Source: Nocardia aurantia (GTDB lineage Bacteria > Actinomycetota > Actinomycetes > Mycobacteriales > Mycobacteriaceae). From it: a stretch of DNA of 64,000 nucleotides. The DNA lies in NCBI RefSeq assembly GCF_009604425.1, contig NZ_WEGI01000004.1, positions 62,001-126,000 of the forward strand, in the 5' to 3' direction. Shown in pieces: positions 42,308 through 50,087 of the stretch. The notes beneath the pieces were generated by a model, which was not told the origin of the DNA, made no database searches, and was given only the letters and a program-made list of their open reading frames with translations. The translations under genes were made by a program, and so were the position numbers. The number at the start of each line of letters is the position of its first letter. Position 1 is the first letter of the stretch.

Positions 42308-43570
42308 TCACCTTTCGGGGTAATAGTCGGCAGTGGTGATCGCGGCCCGTTCGAACCGGTCCAGCAGGAACTGCTCGTCGGCGGCGCTCAGGATCGCCGG
42401 GGGCGTGAGACGCAGGACGTTGTCGGCGTTCAGGGAGAAATTGCCGATCACGTTGTTGTCGACGAGGTCGATGAGCAGTGCACCGGCCATGCCCGGTTCG
42501 GCGAACTCGATGCCGATGAGCAGGCCGCAGCCGCGTACCGCCTTCACCCGGGAACCCAAGTGCCGCAACGCGATCTCCTCGAGAGCCGGGGTGAGCCGCG
42601 CGCCGAGTGCGGCGGCCCGCTCGACCAGCCCGTCCTCTCGGACGGCCGCGATCGCACCACAGACGGCGGCCATCGCCACCGGCGCCGCGGAGAAGGTCGA
42701 GGTGTGCAGGAACGGGTCCCGGTCGAGCCGGGCGAAGGCGTCGCCGGCGGCGATGGTCGCCGCCACCGGCAGCACGCCGCCGCCGAGTGCCTTGCCGGAC
42801 AACAGGATATCGGGCACGACATCCTCACGGTCGCAGCCCCACCAGGCGCCGAGGCGGCCCAGTCCGGTCTGGATCTCGTCGGCCACCAGCAGCGCACCGT
42901 ATTCCGTGCACAGCGCGCGCACGGTGCTCAGGTACCCGGGTGCCGGGATGACCACGCCGCCCTCGCCCTGGACCGGCTCGACGAAGACGCTCGCGGTGCC
43001 GGGATGCGCGCGCAGCGCCTCGGTCAGCGCCGGAATGTCGTCGTAGGGAACATGGATCACGTCCGGCAGCAGCGGCCGGAACGGGTCCTGGAAGACCGAT
43101 CGCGCCGTGAGCGACAGGGCCCCCATGGTTTTGCCGTGGTAGCCGCCGTGCATGGAGATCAGGGTGTGGTGCCCGGACAGCCGCGCGATCTTGATCGCCG
43201 CCTCGACCGCCTCCGTGCCGGAACCGCTGAAGTGCACCCGATCCAGTCCCGGTGGGGTGACCGAGGCCAGCAGTTGGGCGGCGCGGGCGGCGGTGGGCTC
43301 CAGGAACATTCGGCTGCCGACCGGGTGCCGGTCGAGCTGCTGCCGTACCTCGGCCAGCACCAGCGGATGCCGGGAACCCATGATGAACACGCCGTAGCCG
43401 CCCGCGTTGAGGTAGCGGTCACCGTCGGCGGTGCCGATCCAGGCGCCGTCGGACTCCACTTCCACTCGGCCGCCGAGCATTTCGCCGACGCGGGCCCGGC
43501 CCGGCCCGAGATGGGCCCGGTAGAGGTCGATCACCCGGTCGGTCACGAGGTCTTCGGATCCTGTCGTCAT
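42308..43570 (-). CDS. Class III aminotransferase
   Basis: 420 residues. PLP fold type I: GYGVFIMGSRHPLV, HFSGSGTEAVEAAIKIAR, MHGGYHGKTMGALSLT, FVEPVQGEGGVV, LLVADEIQTGLGR, PLP lysine in LLSGKALGGGVLP and the TFSAAPVA segment. Closest to putrescine/ornithine/acetylornithine-type omega-aminotransferases; substrate unknown. In the operon it follows the acyl-CoA dehydrogenase by 24 bases. With the aldehyde dehydrogenase it could interconvert an amine, aldehyde and acid. Confidence 0.92.
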   Translation of the reverse strand: MTTGSEDLVTDRVIDLYRAHLGPGRARVGEMLGGRVEVESDGAWIGTADGDRYLNAGGYGVFIMGSRHPLVLAEVRQQLDRHPVGSRMFLEPTAARAAQLLASVTPPGLDRVHFSGSGTEAVEAAIKIARLSGHHTLISMHGGYHGKTMGALSLTARSVFQDPFRPLLPDVIHVPYDDIPALTEALRAHPGTASVFVEPVQGEGGVVIPAPGYLSTVRALCTEYGALLVADEIQTGLGRLGAWWGCDREDVVPDILLSGKALGGGVLPVAATIAAGDAFARLDRDPFLHTSTFSAAPVAMAAVCGAIAAVREDGLVERAAALGARLTPALEEIALRHLGSRVKAVRGCGLLIGIEFAEPGMAGALLIDLVDNNVIGNFSLNADNVLRLTPPAILSAADEQFLLDRFERAAITTADYYPER

Positions 43571-43594
43571 ACCTGTCTTCCTGATTCGGGGCGC

Positions 43595-44731
43595 TCAGTT
43601 CAGGCGCAGCACGCCGTCGGTGAGGCTCGCCGCCAGCGCCTCGACGGTGCTCGACCGCGACGGCGGATGGAACGCCAGGCAGCGCGCGGCGGACGCCAGA
43701 TAGGCCACCTCCGGCGAGCGGATGAACACGTTGCCGCCGAGCGCCTCCACCGCGCGGTTCACCACGTCGGCCAGCGCGTCCTGCGCGCCGTACCGTGCGA
43801 CCAGCGCCTCGGTCAGCGCGAAATTGTCGGTCGCGCCGGTGTCGAGCAGCGACGCGATGCCCTCGAGCAGCAGTGCCGCGGTCTCCAGCCGTACCCCGAG
43901 ATCGGCGAGAGTCTGTGCGCTGCACCGGCCCCCGCTGAAGGCGCGTTCCACCAGTCCGCTCGCCATGCCCAGATAGCAGGAGGAGATGAGCATCTCGAAC
44001 CAGATGAACCCGACGGTCTGCATCCGGTCGATCACGCCGTCGTCGTCGATCTCGGCGGGAGTCACCAGGCGCTCGTCGACGAATACGTCCGTCAGCCGGA
44101 CCTCGTCGCTCTCGGCGCCGGCCAGGACCGGGGAACCCCAGAACGGATGGGTGGAGATGCCGGGGCTGGCGGCGGGGACCAGCAGCAGAATCATCGCGGT
44201 GCCGCCGTTCTCGTCGGGCACCGCGGCGCTGGCGGACAGCAGATCCATCGAATGCGCCATGCTGCACGGCTTCTTGGCGCCGTCCACCACGTAGCCGCGC
44301 TCCACCGGCCGGGCCCGCACCCCGGGGGACAGAATGCCCTGGCCCGGCCGCCCCTCGGCGAAACCCGAAGCGACGAGCAGGTTCTGGTCGGCGATCCCCT
44401 CCAGGATCGCCCACTCGGTGCCCTGCGCGCGCAGGCTGTCGGCGAGGGTGAACAGGGTGGCGACCGAGAAGTGGTGCATCGCGGTGGCCACCGACAGCGA
44501 CGGCGCGCGGGAGCCGATCGCCCGCATCACCCGCAGCGCATCGGCCGCCGAGGCGCCGAGACCGCTGTAGGACTTGGGGATCACCAGCGCCGGACCGCCG
44601 TGGCGGCGGAACAGCTCCAGGCCCGGATTGCCCGGCTGCTCCAGTTCGAGCAGCGGGATCTCGTCCAGCGCCGAGTAGAGGCCGGGAAGATGGGTCTCAC
44701 AGGCGGTCCGGGCGTCGTCCAGCGTCTTCAC
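43595..44731 (-). CDS. Acyl-CoA dehydrogenase family protein
   Basis: 378 residues from GTG 44731, overlapping the ALDH stop (GTGA). Acyl-CoA dehydrogenase fold: IPKSYSGLGASAADALRVMRAIG, substrate-binding LSVATAMHHFSVATLF, VDGAKKPCSMAHSMDLL in the beta domain, and C-terminal helices (LGMASGLVERAF, ALGGNVFIRSPEVAYLASAARCLAFHPPS). The catalytic base cannot be placed with certainty, so it could oxidise a non-CoA (carrier-bound) substrate or act as a flavin monooxygenase of this fold. Confidence 0.87.
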   Translation of the reverse strand: MKTLDDARTACETHLPGLYSALDEIPLLELEQPGNPGLELFRRHGGPALVIPKSYSGLGASAADALRVMRAIGSRAPSLSVATAMHHFSVATLFTLADSLRAQGTEWAILEGIADQNLLVASGFAEGRPGQGILSPGVRARPVERGYVVDGAKKPCSMAHSMDLLSASAAVPDENGGTAMILLLVPAASPGISTHPFWGSPVLAGAESDEVRLTDVFVDERLVTPAEIDDDGVIDRMQTVGFIWFEMLISSCYLGMASGLVERAFSGGRCSAQTLADLGVRLETAALLLEGIASLLDTGATDNFALTEALVARYGAQDALADVVNRAVEALGGNVFIRSPEVAYLASAARCLAFHPPSRSSTVEALAASLTDGVLRLN

Positions 44732-46371
44732 AGCAGGCCCTCCTCGGCCGCGTCGCGGTAGGCCGGCGGCCGGGTGCCGTCGGAGATGGCGACTCCCTGC
44801 AGGTGGGTGGTGCGCAGCACTGGGTAGTTGGCCTCGCCGAAAACACCGCCCGTCACACCTGTTCCGCCGTGCGAGGGCAGCGGTGCGACGAAGGAGATGT
44901 GGGATTCGTTGATCTTCAGCAGACCTCCGTTGACCACCTCGTTCACGTACCGGTCGATCACCGCGGTGTCCCTGGCCCACAACGAGTTCCGCAGACCGTA
45001 GCGGTTGGTGTTGACGTAGTCGATCAGCACGTCGAGCAGCGGGCCGTCCTCATCGGCCTCGGGCACCACCACCGGGATCAGCGGGAAGAACGTCTCCTCG
45101 CGGACCGCGTCCAGCTCCCGCGCCTTCAGCAGGCCGTCGACCCGGATCACGGTGGGCTCCAAGAAGAATCCGGTATCGCCGGGAGTGCCGTCGAGATGCA
45201 GGCCGCGGCCGCCGGTGACCAGGGTGGCGCCCTTGGTGACGGCGTCGTCGAGGAAGGCGTGGAACCCGTCGTGGCGCAGCACCGGCGACAGCACCACACC
45301 CTCCTCGTCGGGGTAGCCCGGCCGCAGCGCGCGGGCCCGGTCGGCGATGCGGGCGATCAGCTCGTCCGCGATCGCCGGATGCGCCAGTACCTGATTGGGA
45401 ATCATGCACAGCTGCCCGGAACCGTAGAAGCCCTCGGCGACCGCGGTCGCGGCATGGTCGAGATCGGCGTCCCGCCACACCAGTACGGCATCGTTGCCGG
45501 CCAGTTCCAGGATCGGCTTCTTGCCCGCCGCAACGCATTTCTGCTCGAACTTGAGGCCGGAGTCCACACCGCCGAAGTACATGATGTCGTCGACGTGCGG
45601 GCTCTCCAGCCACATCTTCAGCAGCGGAGCGGGATTGCCGCACACCACGTTCAGGGTGCCCGGCGGCGCGCCCGCGGCCTCCAGCAGCGGCGCGATGACC
45701 TCGCGCAGCCCGAACATCGCGCCCAGCGGTGAGGTGCGCGGCGCGCGCACCACCACCGCGTTGCCGGAGGCCATCGCCAGCGCCGCCAGCATCGAACTCG
45801 ACATCGGCGCGTTCGCCGGGGGATTCACGCACACCACACCGTCGGGCTGGCGTCGCACGATCCGGCGGCGGCCGTCCTCGGTGCGGTATTCGCGCCACAG
45901 CTGCTCGCGCAGGAATTCCCGCGCGACCGGCCCGGTCGCCGCGAGCATGCCGGCGTACTCCCAGCGGGCCAGTTCCAGCGGATGACCCTCCACGGTCAGC
46001 ATCCGGATCAGATCGGCGGCATGGGCGCGTACCGCCTCGTGTACCTGCGCCAGGATGTCCAGCCGCCGTTCCAGCGGGAAGGCGCGCCACCGCACCGCGG
46101 CCTCGGCGGCCGAGCTCAGGGCCCGCCGGCACACCTCCTCGTCGGCGAGGGCGACCCGGCCCACCAGGGTGCCGGGCTCCTGGTCGGCCACGTCGGCGGT
46201 GCCCCGGTCCAGGTCCCGCTTCAGTCGCAGGCTGCGGAACGAATCCTCGAGCATCGCGCGGGTCGACAGCACGTGTACCCACCGATCACCGGAAACGTCC
46301 TCGCCCGCAACGTAACTGCCGTACGTCAGCAGTGTGTCCGTCGTAGCGATAGATGTCGCGGATTGCGCCAT
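44728..46371 (-). CDS. Aldehyde dehydrogenase family protein, first gene of operon
   Basis: 547 residues from ATG 46371. ALDH superfamily: NPPANAPMSSSMLAALAMASGNAVVVRAP, LELAGNDAVLVWRDADLD with catalytic glutamate, catalytic cysteine in FYGSGQLCMIPNQV, LEPTVIRVD and EETFFPLIPVVVPE. The N-terminus is longer and different from typical ALDHs (YGSYVAGEDVSGDRWVHVLSTRAMLEDSFRSLRLKRDLDRG). Members of this subgroup may reduce acyl-CoA or acyl-carrier thioesters to aldehydes; direction not decidable. Divergent from the DUF2156 gene over 167 bases. Confidence 0.9.
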   Translation of the reverse strand: MAQSATSIATTDTLLTYGSYVAGEDVSGDRWVHVLSTRAMLEDSFRSLRLKRDLDRGTADVADQEPGTLVGRVALADEEVCRRALSSAAEAAVRWRAFPLERRLDILAQVHEAVRAHAADLIRMLTVEGHPLELARWEYAGMLAATGPVAREFLREQLWREYRTEDGRRRIVRRQPDGVVCVNPPANAPMSSSMLAALAMASGNAVVVRAPRTSPLGAMFGLREVIAPLLEAAGAPPGTLNVVCGNPAPLLKMWLESPHVDDIMYFGGVDSGLKFEQKCVAAGKKPILELAGNDAVLVWRDADLDHAATAVAEGFYGSGQLCMIPNQVLAHPAIADELIARIADRARALRPGYPDEEGVVLSPVLRHDGFHAFLDDAVTKGATLVTGGRGLHLDGTPGDTGFFLEPTVIRVDGLLKARELDAVREETFFPLIPVVVPEADEDGPLLDVLIDYVNTNRYGLRNSLWARDTAVIDRYVNEVVNGGLLKINESHISFVAPLPSHGGTGVTGGVFGEANYPVLRTTHLQGVAISDGTRPPAYRDAAEEGLL

Positions 46372-46538
46372 GGAGCTACCCACCCTTCTCCTCGTCCTGC
46401 GCCGAGTGTCGTGGACCGGGCTGAAGTTGCCCTGACACTGCCGAATTCGTGGTGTCAGAAGCGGATCAGGGCATCGCTGCCAGGATGCAACTCGTCGCCG
46501 GTCGGGAGGGTCGGCCGGGACAGTGCGAGGAGGCCGCG

Positions 46539-47543
46539 GTGACAGTACCGGAGTCGGAGACATCGGCCGGCAACGCGCTCGCCGTCGAGGTGCTGCGGAA
46601 GTGCTCGGACAATCCCAGCGCCTTCCTGGCCCTCAACCAGGGCAACGAGATCTACACGGTGCCCGAGATCTTCGGATTCGTCTGCTTCAAGCGGGTGGGC
46701 CGGTACCGGGTGCAGTTCGGCGGGCCGTTCGCCGATCCGGCCGACCGCCCGGTGTTGTTGCGGCGCTTCCTCGCCGACACCCGGGCCGCGCGAAAGCGGG
46801 TGCTGGCACTGCAAGTGCAGCGCGAGGACGCGGAACTGTATGCCGAACTCGGCATGCGGGTCAACCAGATCGGCGCCTCCTACGCGGTCGAGCTGGCCGG
46901 TGCGACGTTGCGCGGCAAGAAGTTCGTCAGTCTGCGCAACAAGATCTCGCGCGCCACCCGGGCGGGTCTGGAGATCGCCGAGGTCGACGCCGCGGCGCAT
47001 CGGGCCGATATCGAGGCCGTCGACCGGCCCTGGCTGCGTGGCAAGGGCCGGCACGTGAAGGAACTGGAGTTCCTGATCGGCGAGATCGGCGGGCCCGCAC
47101 AGGAATACCGGAAACTGTTCCTCGGCACCATCGAGGGCCGGCCGGTCGGCTACCTGTCGTTCGCGCCGGTGTACGGCCGCCGGGCGGGCTGGTTGCACGA
47201 TCTCAGCCGCCGGTTGCCGGACGCGCCGCCGGGGGTGATGGAGGCGATCAACTTCCACGCCATGACGCAATTTCGTGAAACCGGAAGTGAATGGCTGCAT
47301 TTCGGCTTCACACCGTTCACCGGACTCGAGGCCGGCCACGAGTTGCCGGGGGCCCGGCCGTTCGTCACTCGGGTGGTGCGGCTGCTGGGCGAACGTGGTG
47401 AGCTGGTCTACCCGTCGAAGACCCAGCTGGAATACAAGATGAAGTGGAATCCGGCGGTGATCCTGCCCGAGTACATGGCGTACCCGAGCCTGCTGACACC
47501 GCCCGCGCTCTGGAGCCTGCTCCGCGTCACCAACAGCGTGTGA
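46539..47543 (+). CDS. DUF2156 protein: aminoacyl-tRNA-dependent lipid aminoacyltransferase (MprF C-domain-like)
   Basis: 334 residues from GTG 46539; GAGGAGG seven bases upstream decides the start. The entire protein corresponds to the LPG_synthase_C/DUF2156 catalytic region of MprF: N-terminal GNAT-like half (NPSAFLALNQGNEIYTVPEIFGFVCFKRVGRYRVQFGGPFADP), LRGKKFVSLRNKISRATRAG, WLRGKGRHVKELEFLIGEIG, YLSFAPVYGRRAGWLHDLSRRLPDAPPGVMEAINFHAMTQFRETG, HFGFTPFTG, and C-terminal LEYKMKWNPAVILPEYMAYPS. No MprF flippase helices and no LysU fusion, so a stand-alone soluble form. The family transfers an amino acid from aminoacyl-tRNA to a lipid or other acceptor. A tRNA-like gene starts eight bases after its stop, and a lipid kinase gene follows. 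Confidence 0.85.
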   Translation: MTVPESETSAGNALAVEVLRKCSDNPSAFLALNQGNEIYTVPEIFGFVCFKRVGRYRVQFGGPFADPADRPVLLRRFLADTRAARKRVLALQVQREDAELYAELGMRVNQIGASYAVELAGATLRGKKFVSLRNKISRATRAGLEIAEVDAAAHRADIEAVDRPWLRGKGRHVKELEFLIGEIGGPAQEYRKLFLGTIEGRPVGYLSFAPVYGRRAGWLHDLSRRLPDAPPGVMEAINFHAMTQFRETGSEWLHFGFTPFTGLEAGHELPGARPFVTRVVRLLGERGELVYPSKTQLEYKMKWNPAVILPEYMAYPSLLTPPALWSLLRVTNSV

Positions 47544-47551
47544 CGCACCGA

Positions 47552-47636
47552 GGAAGGGTACCCGAAGAGGCCCAACGGGGTCCGGTCACGGCCGGTCGAG
47601 GTGATACTCCCGCAGGTTCGAATCCTGCCCCTTCCG
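47552..47636 (+). tRNA. Class II (Ser-like) tRNA-like gene with aberrant anticodon arm
   Basis: 85 bases. Acceptor stem GGAAGGG/CCCTTCC perfect (47552-47558, 47629-47635); T8 A9; D stem CCCG/CGGG with an 11-base loop having A14, A15, G18G19 and A21; T arm GCAGG/CCTGC with loop TTCGAAT; discriminator G73; long variable arm (GAG, GTGATA, CTC). These are all features of tRNA-Ser. The anticodon arm is not normal: CCGG/CCGG gives only four adjacent pairs, then a T-T mismatch and one more G-C pair, around a six-base loop TCACGG, so no anticodon can be read. CCA is not encoded. Position eight bases after the DUF2156 gene suggests a dedicated aminoacyl donor rather than a decoding tRNA. A decayed tRNA-Ser is the alternative. 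Confidence 0.7.
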
Positions 47637-47690
47637 CATCCGGCGGACATCCGTCCGCGCACGTACATTGTCGATACGAGGCGTAAATTC

Positions 47691-48560
47691 ATGACCGACA
47701 AGCACCTTCGTGTGTTCGCGATCGTCAACCCGCGCGCGGGCGGCGATCCCGGTGGCACCGTCGCGGAGCTGGAGTCCCGCACCGATCTGACCGTGGTGTG
47801 CTCCTACACCGGCGCGCCCGGTGACGCCGAACGGCTCGCGGCCGAGGCCGCCGCCGACGGCTGGGCCGACGTGGTGGTCGCCGTCGGTGGTGACGGCACC
47901 GCGGGTCAGGTGGCCGCGGGGCTGTTCCGCGCGGGATCCGCCGCGGCGCTGGTGATCGCGCCGGCCGGCACCGGTAATTCCAGTTATCGCGGCCTCGCCG
48001 ACGACCGGCCCTGGCCCGACCTGGTGGACGATCTGGCCTCTGGTCGGCTGTTCCCGTGCCGGATCGATCTGGCGATGATCGAGGAACTGCGGCGACCGGT
48101 GCTGCTCGGCACGACCACCGGAATCCTGCCCGCCACCCTCGTCGCCGCCCGCGAGATGTCCGGCACCGGCCGAGACCTGCTGGCGGAGGCCACGGTTCGC
48201 GCGTTCGGCACGCACCGGCCGCATCCGGTCCGGGTGAGCGTGGACGGCGCCGCCGTGTACGAGGGTGAACTGCTGGGCACCTTCGTCGGCGGGATGCGGC
48301 ACCGCGGCGGGCGTTTCGAGATGCTGCCCGATTCGCTGCTCGACGACGGACTGCTCGACGTCTGCTGCCTCAGCACGATCGCGCCGCCGCAGTACTCCCG
48401 CGGCGAGCACGTCTGCGTCGAGCGCCTCGACGGCGAGGGTCTCCTGATCGAATGCGACGGTGAGCTGGAGCAATTGGCCGAGACGGTCACGGTCCGCGTA
48501 CTGCCCGCCGCCCTGCACACCCTGGTACCGGTCCCGGTGCCCGCGGCGATGAGCCGCTGA
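47691..48560 (+). CDS. Diacylglycerol/lipid kinase family protein
   Basis: 289 residues from ATG 47691. DAGK catalytic domain: FAIVNPRAGGDPGG, the nucleotide signature VVVAVGGDGTAGQVAAGL, APAGTGNSSYRGL, and C-terminal beta domain (GTFVGGMRHRGGRFEMLPDSLLDDGLLDVCCL, EGLLIECDGELEQLAETVTVRVLP). Relatives phosphorylate diacylglycerol or other lipids to feed phospholipid synthesis. Follows the tRNA-like gene after 54 bases, on the same strand, and ends before a hairpin, so DUF2156, tRNA and kinase could be one transcript. Confidence 0.9.
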   Translation: MTDKHLRVFAIVNPRAGGDPGGTVAELESRTDLTVVCSYTGAPGDAERLAAEAAADGWADVVVAVGGDGTAGQVAAGLFRAGSAAALVIAPAGTGNSSYRGLADDRPWPDLVDDLASGRLFPCRIDLAMIEELRRPVLLGTTTGILPATLVAAREMSGTGRDLLAEATVRAFGTHRPHPVRVSVDGAAVYEGELLGTFVGGMRHRGGRFEMLPDSLLDDGLLDVCCLSTIAPPQYSRGEHVCVERLDGEGLLIECDGELEQLAETVTVRVLPAALHTLVPVPVPAAMSR

Positions 48561-48606
48561 ACCCGTATCCACGGCACCGGTACTCGCCGTGCCGGCCGCC
48601 TCGAGA

Positions 48607-48637
48607 AGCCCCGCAACTCCTTCCGGGTCGCGGGGCT
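48607..48637 (+). terminator. Hairpin terminator after the lipid kinase gene
   Basis: 8-bp stem AGCCCCGC/GCGGGGCT with a 15-base loop, 47 bases after the kinase stop. Confidence 0.65.
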
Positions 48638-49099
48638 GCGCCGTGCGCCGAACCGCTGCCGAAACCAGCTGAGCGCGTTCGTGTCTCGTAGTACTGCGGA
48701 TTGGGTCGCGGCCTCGCCGCCGGCGTCCGGCGGGCCGTCCGTCCGGTATATAGCCGGGCAGTCGGCGAGCGGACCGGTAGGTACCGGCATCGGCTGCCAC
48801 GCTCAGCGTGCGGAGCCGATCGGCATCCGTGATCGGGTGAGCGGTCCCGATGTACCGCATCGGCGCGGCCGCGGCGCCGGACCCGGCCACCGCTGCGGCT
48901 ACCGAGCGGCCCTCCGGGACAACGGGGTCGGCCGAGCGTCCGGGCGCAGGTCAGCGGCTGCGGCACTCGACGAGCCGCTCGGGCCCGAGGATTCCGGGCA
49001 ACCGGCGCGTCGAGGGAAACGAAGCCGGTCGGTCCGGTGCGCAGCCGGCCGGCAAAGGAAGAACGAAGCCGGTGGGGCCGGTGCGCAGCCGTCCGGCAA
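48638..49099. repeat. Non-coding region with a 35-nt direct repeat
   Basis: No gene can be supported here. The right end holds two copies of a 35-base sequence, 49021-49055 and 49065-49099, differing at three positions and 9 bases apart; the second touches the stop of the DUF2236 gene. Each carries a GCCGG..CCGGC-type self-complementary part, so they may act in termination, or be a local tandem duplication. Confidence 0.6.
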
Positions 49100-50086
49100 T
49101 CAGTGCGCCGCCGTGTATTCCGTGTCGCTGGAAAAACCGTTTTCGTCGCGCAGTTCCTGCCGGTACAGTTTCCGCGCCTCGGCGACGGTGGCGACCTCCG
49201 CGCGCCGCGGGGTGCCGGCGGCCCAGTGCTGCCGCAGGATTCGGCCCGAGATGGGTGCGGCCAGCCGGACGGTGGTCCGGGTTGCCCGCTTCGACTTGTT
49301 CAGGGTGCCCAGTAGTCCGCGCATGAACGGCAGGTAGGCGCGGTCCACGGCGGCCGGCTGATCGAATCCGATGAGCCGGCGCATCCAGCTCGGCAGCGTG
49401 ATGAGGGTCGCGGGGGTGGCGAATCGGCTGAAGGCGGCCAGTTTCGCCGTCGAGTTCGGTCCCGAGGTGGCCAGCAGCTGCCGCATGCCCGACAGCGCGG
49501 CCTCGGTGACGCACAGTTGCGGGCGCAGCGTCGCGTAGTATTCGCGGACGCCGTCGCGTGAACGGGGGATGTCGTCCGGCTTGCAGGTGAAAAGTTCTGC
49601 CGCCGTAGCGCATTCGTTCCAGAATCGGTGATCGTCGGCGGGTGAGAGAGGGCCCGGGCCGAACACCTCGTAGCACTTCAGCATCGACTGCCAGCCGTCG
49701 ATGTGCGTGAACAGCTGGGTCTCCGGATTGTTGGCGTGGTACCGCCGCCCGCTGATCGGTTCGATTCCGGTCGCGCGGGTATGAATTCGCATGATGAAAT
49801 CCGAGGTCTGCAACGCCGTCCGGCTGTCGCCGAGAATTCCGCTGAGCAGGAAGCCGAGCGTCATATCGTAGAAGTGGCCGGGGTATTTGTAGATGGCCTG
49901 CGCGTCGTCGTGCGCCGCGGTGAAGAACGGGTTCAGGAATTGCACCGCCACCGCGCGCTGCAGGCCGATCAGGATCGACGGATGCGTCCACACCCGCCAG
50001 GCCACCGAATCCGGCCCGAAGAATCCGTGATCGACCCGCCGCAGCTCCGGCATCAGTCCGGGGTCGGTCAGGATGTTGGCGGCCAT
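49100..50086 (-). CDS. Oxygenase MpaB family (DUF2236, latex-clearing-protein-like)
   Basis: 328 residues, ATG 50086 one base after the ketoacyl-synthase stop. DUF2236 fold: FFGPDSVAWRVWTHPSILIGLQRAVAVQFLNP, MRIHTRATGIEPISGRRYHANNPETQLFTHIDGWQSML (conserved His-rich core of putative haem binding), FSRFATPATLITLPSWMRRLIGF. Members include Lcp rubber oxygenase and MpaB. In this operon it probably oxidises an acyl or isoprenoid chain made by neighbouring enzymes; that is inference. Confidence 0.87.
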   Translation of the reverse strand: MAANILTDPGLMPELRRVDHGFFGPDSVAWRVWTHPSILIGLQRAVAVQFLNPFFTAAHDDAQAIYKYPGHFYDMTLGFLLSGILGDSRTALQTSDFIMRIHTRATGIEPISGRRYHANNPETQLFTHIDGWQSMLKCYEVFGPGPLSPADDHRFWNECATAAELFTCKPDDIPRSRDGVREYYATLRPQLCVTEAALSGMRQLLATSGPNSTAKLAAFSRFATPATLITLPSWMRRLIGFDQPAAVDRAYLPFMRGLLGTLNKSKRATRTTVRLAAPISGRILRQHWAAGTPRRAEVATVAEARKLYRQELRDENGFSSDTEYTAAH

Positions 50087-50087
50087 C

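Noticed and set aside
42269..44761. 830-codon plus-strand frame over aminotransferase and acyl-CoA dehydrogenase genes
   Set aside because: Antisense shadow; Arg/Gly/Gln-rich translation without a domain.
47586..48890. Minus-strand frame ending in GQDSNLREYHLDRP
   Set aside because: This ending is the classic false translation of a tRNA T arm; it supports the tRNA-like call rather than a protein.
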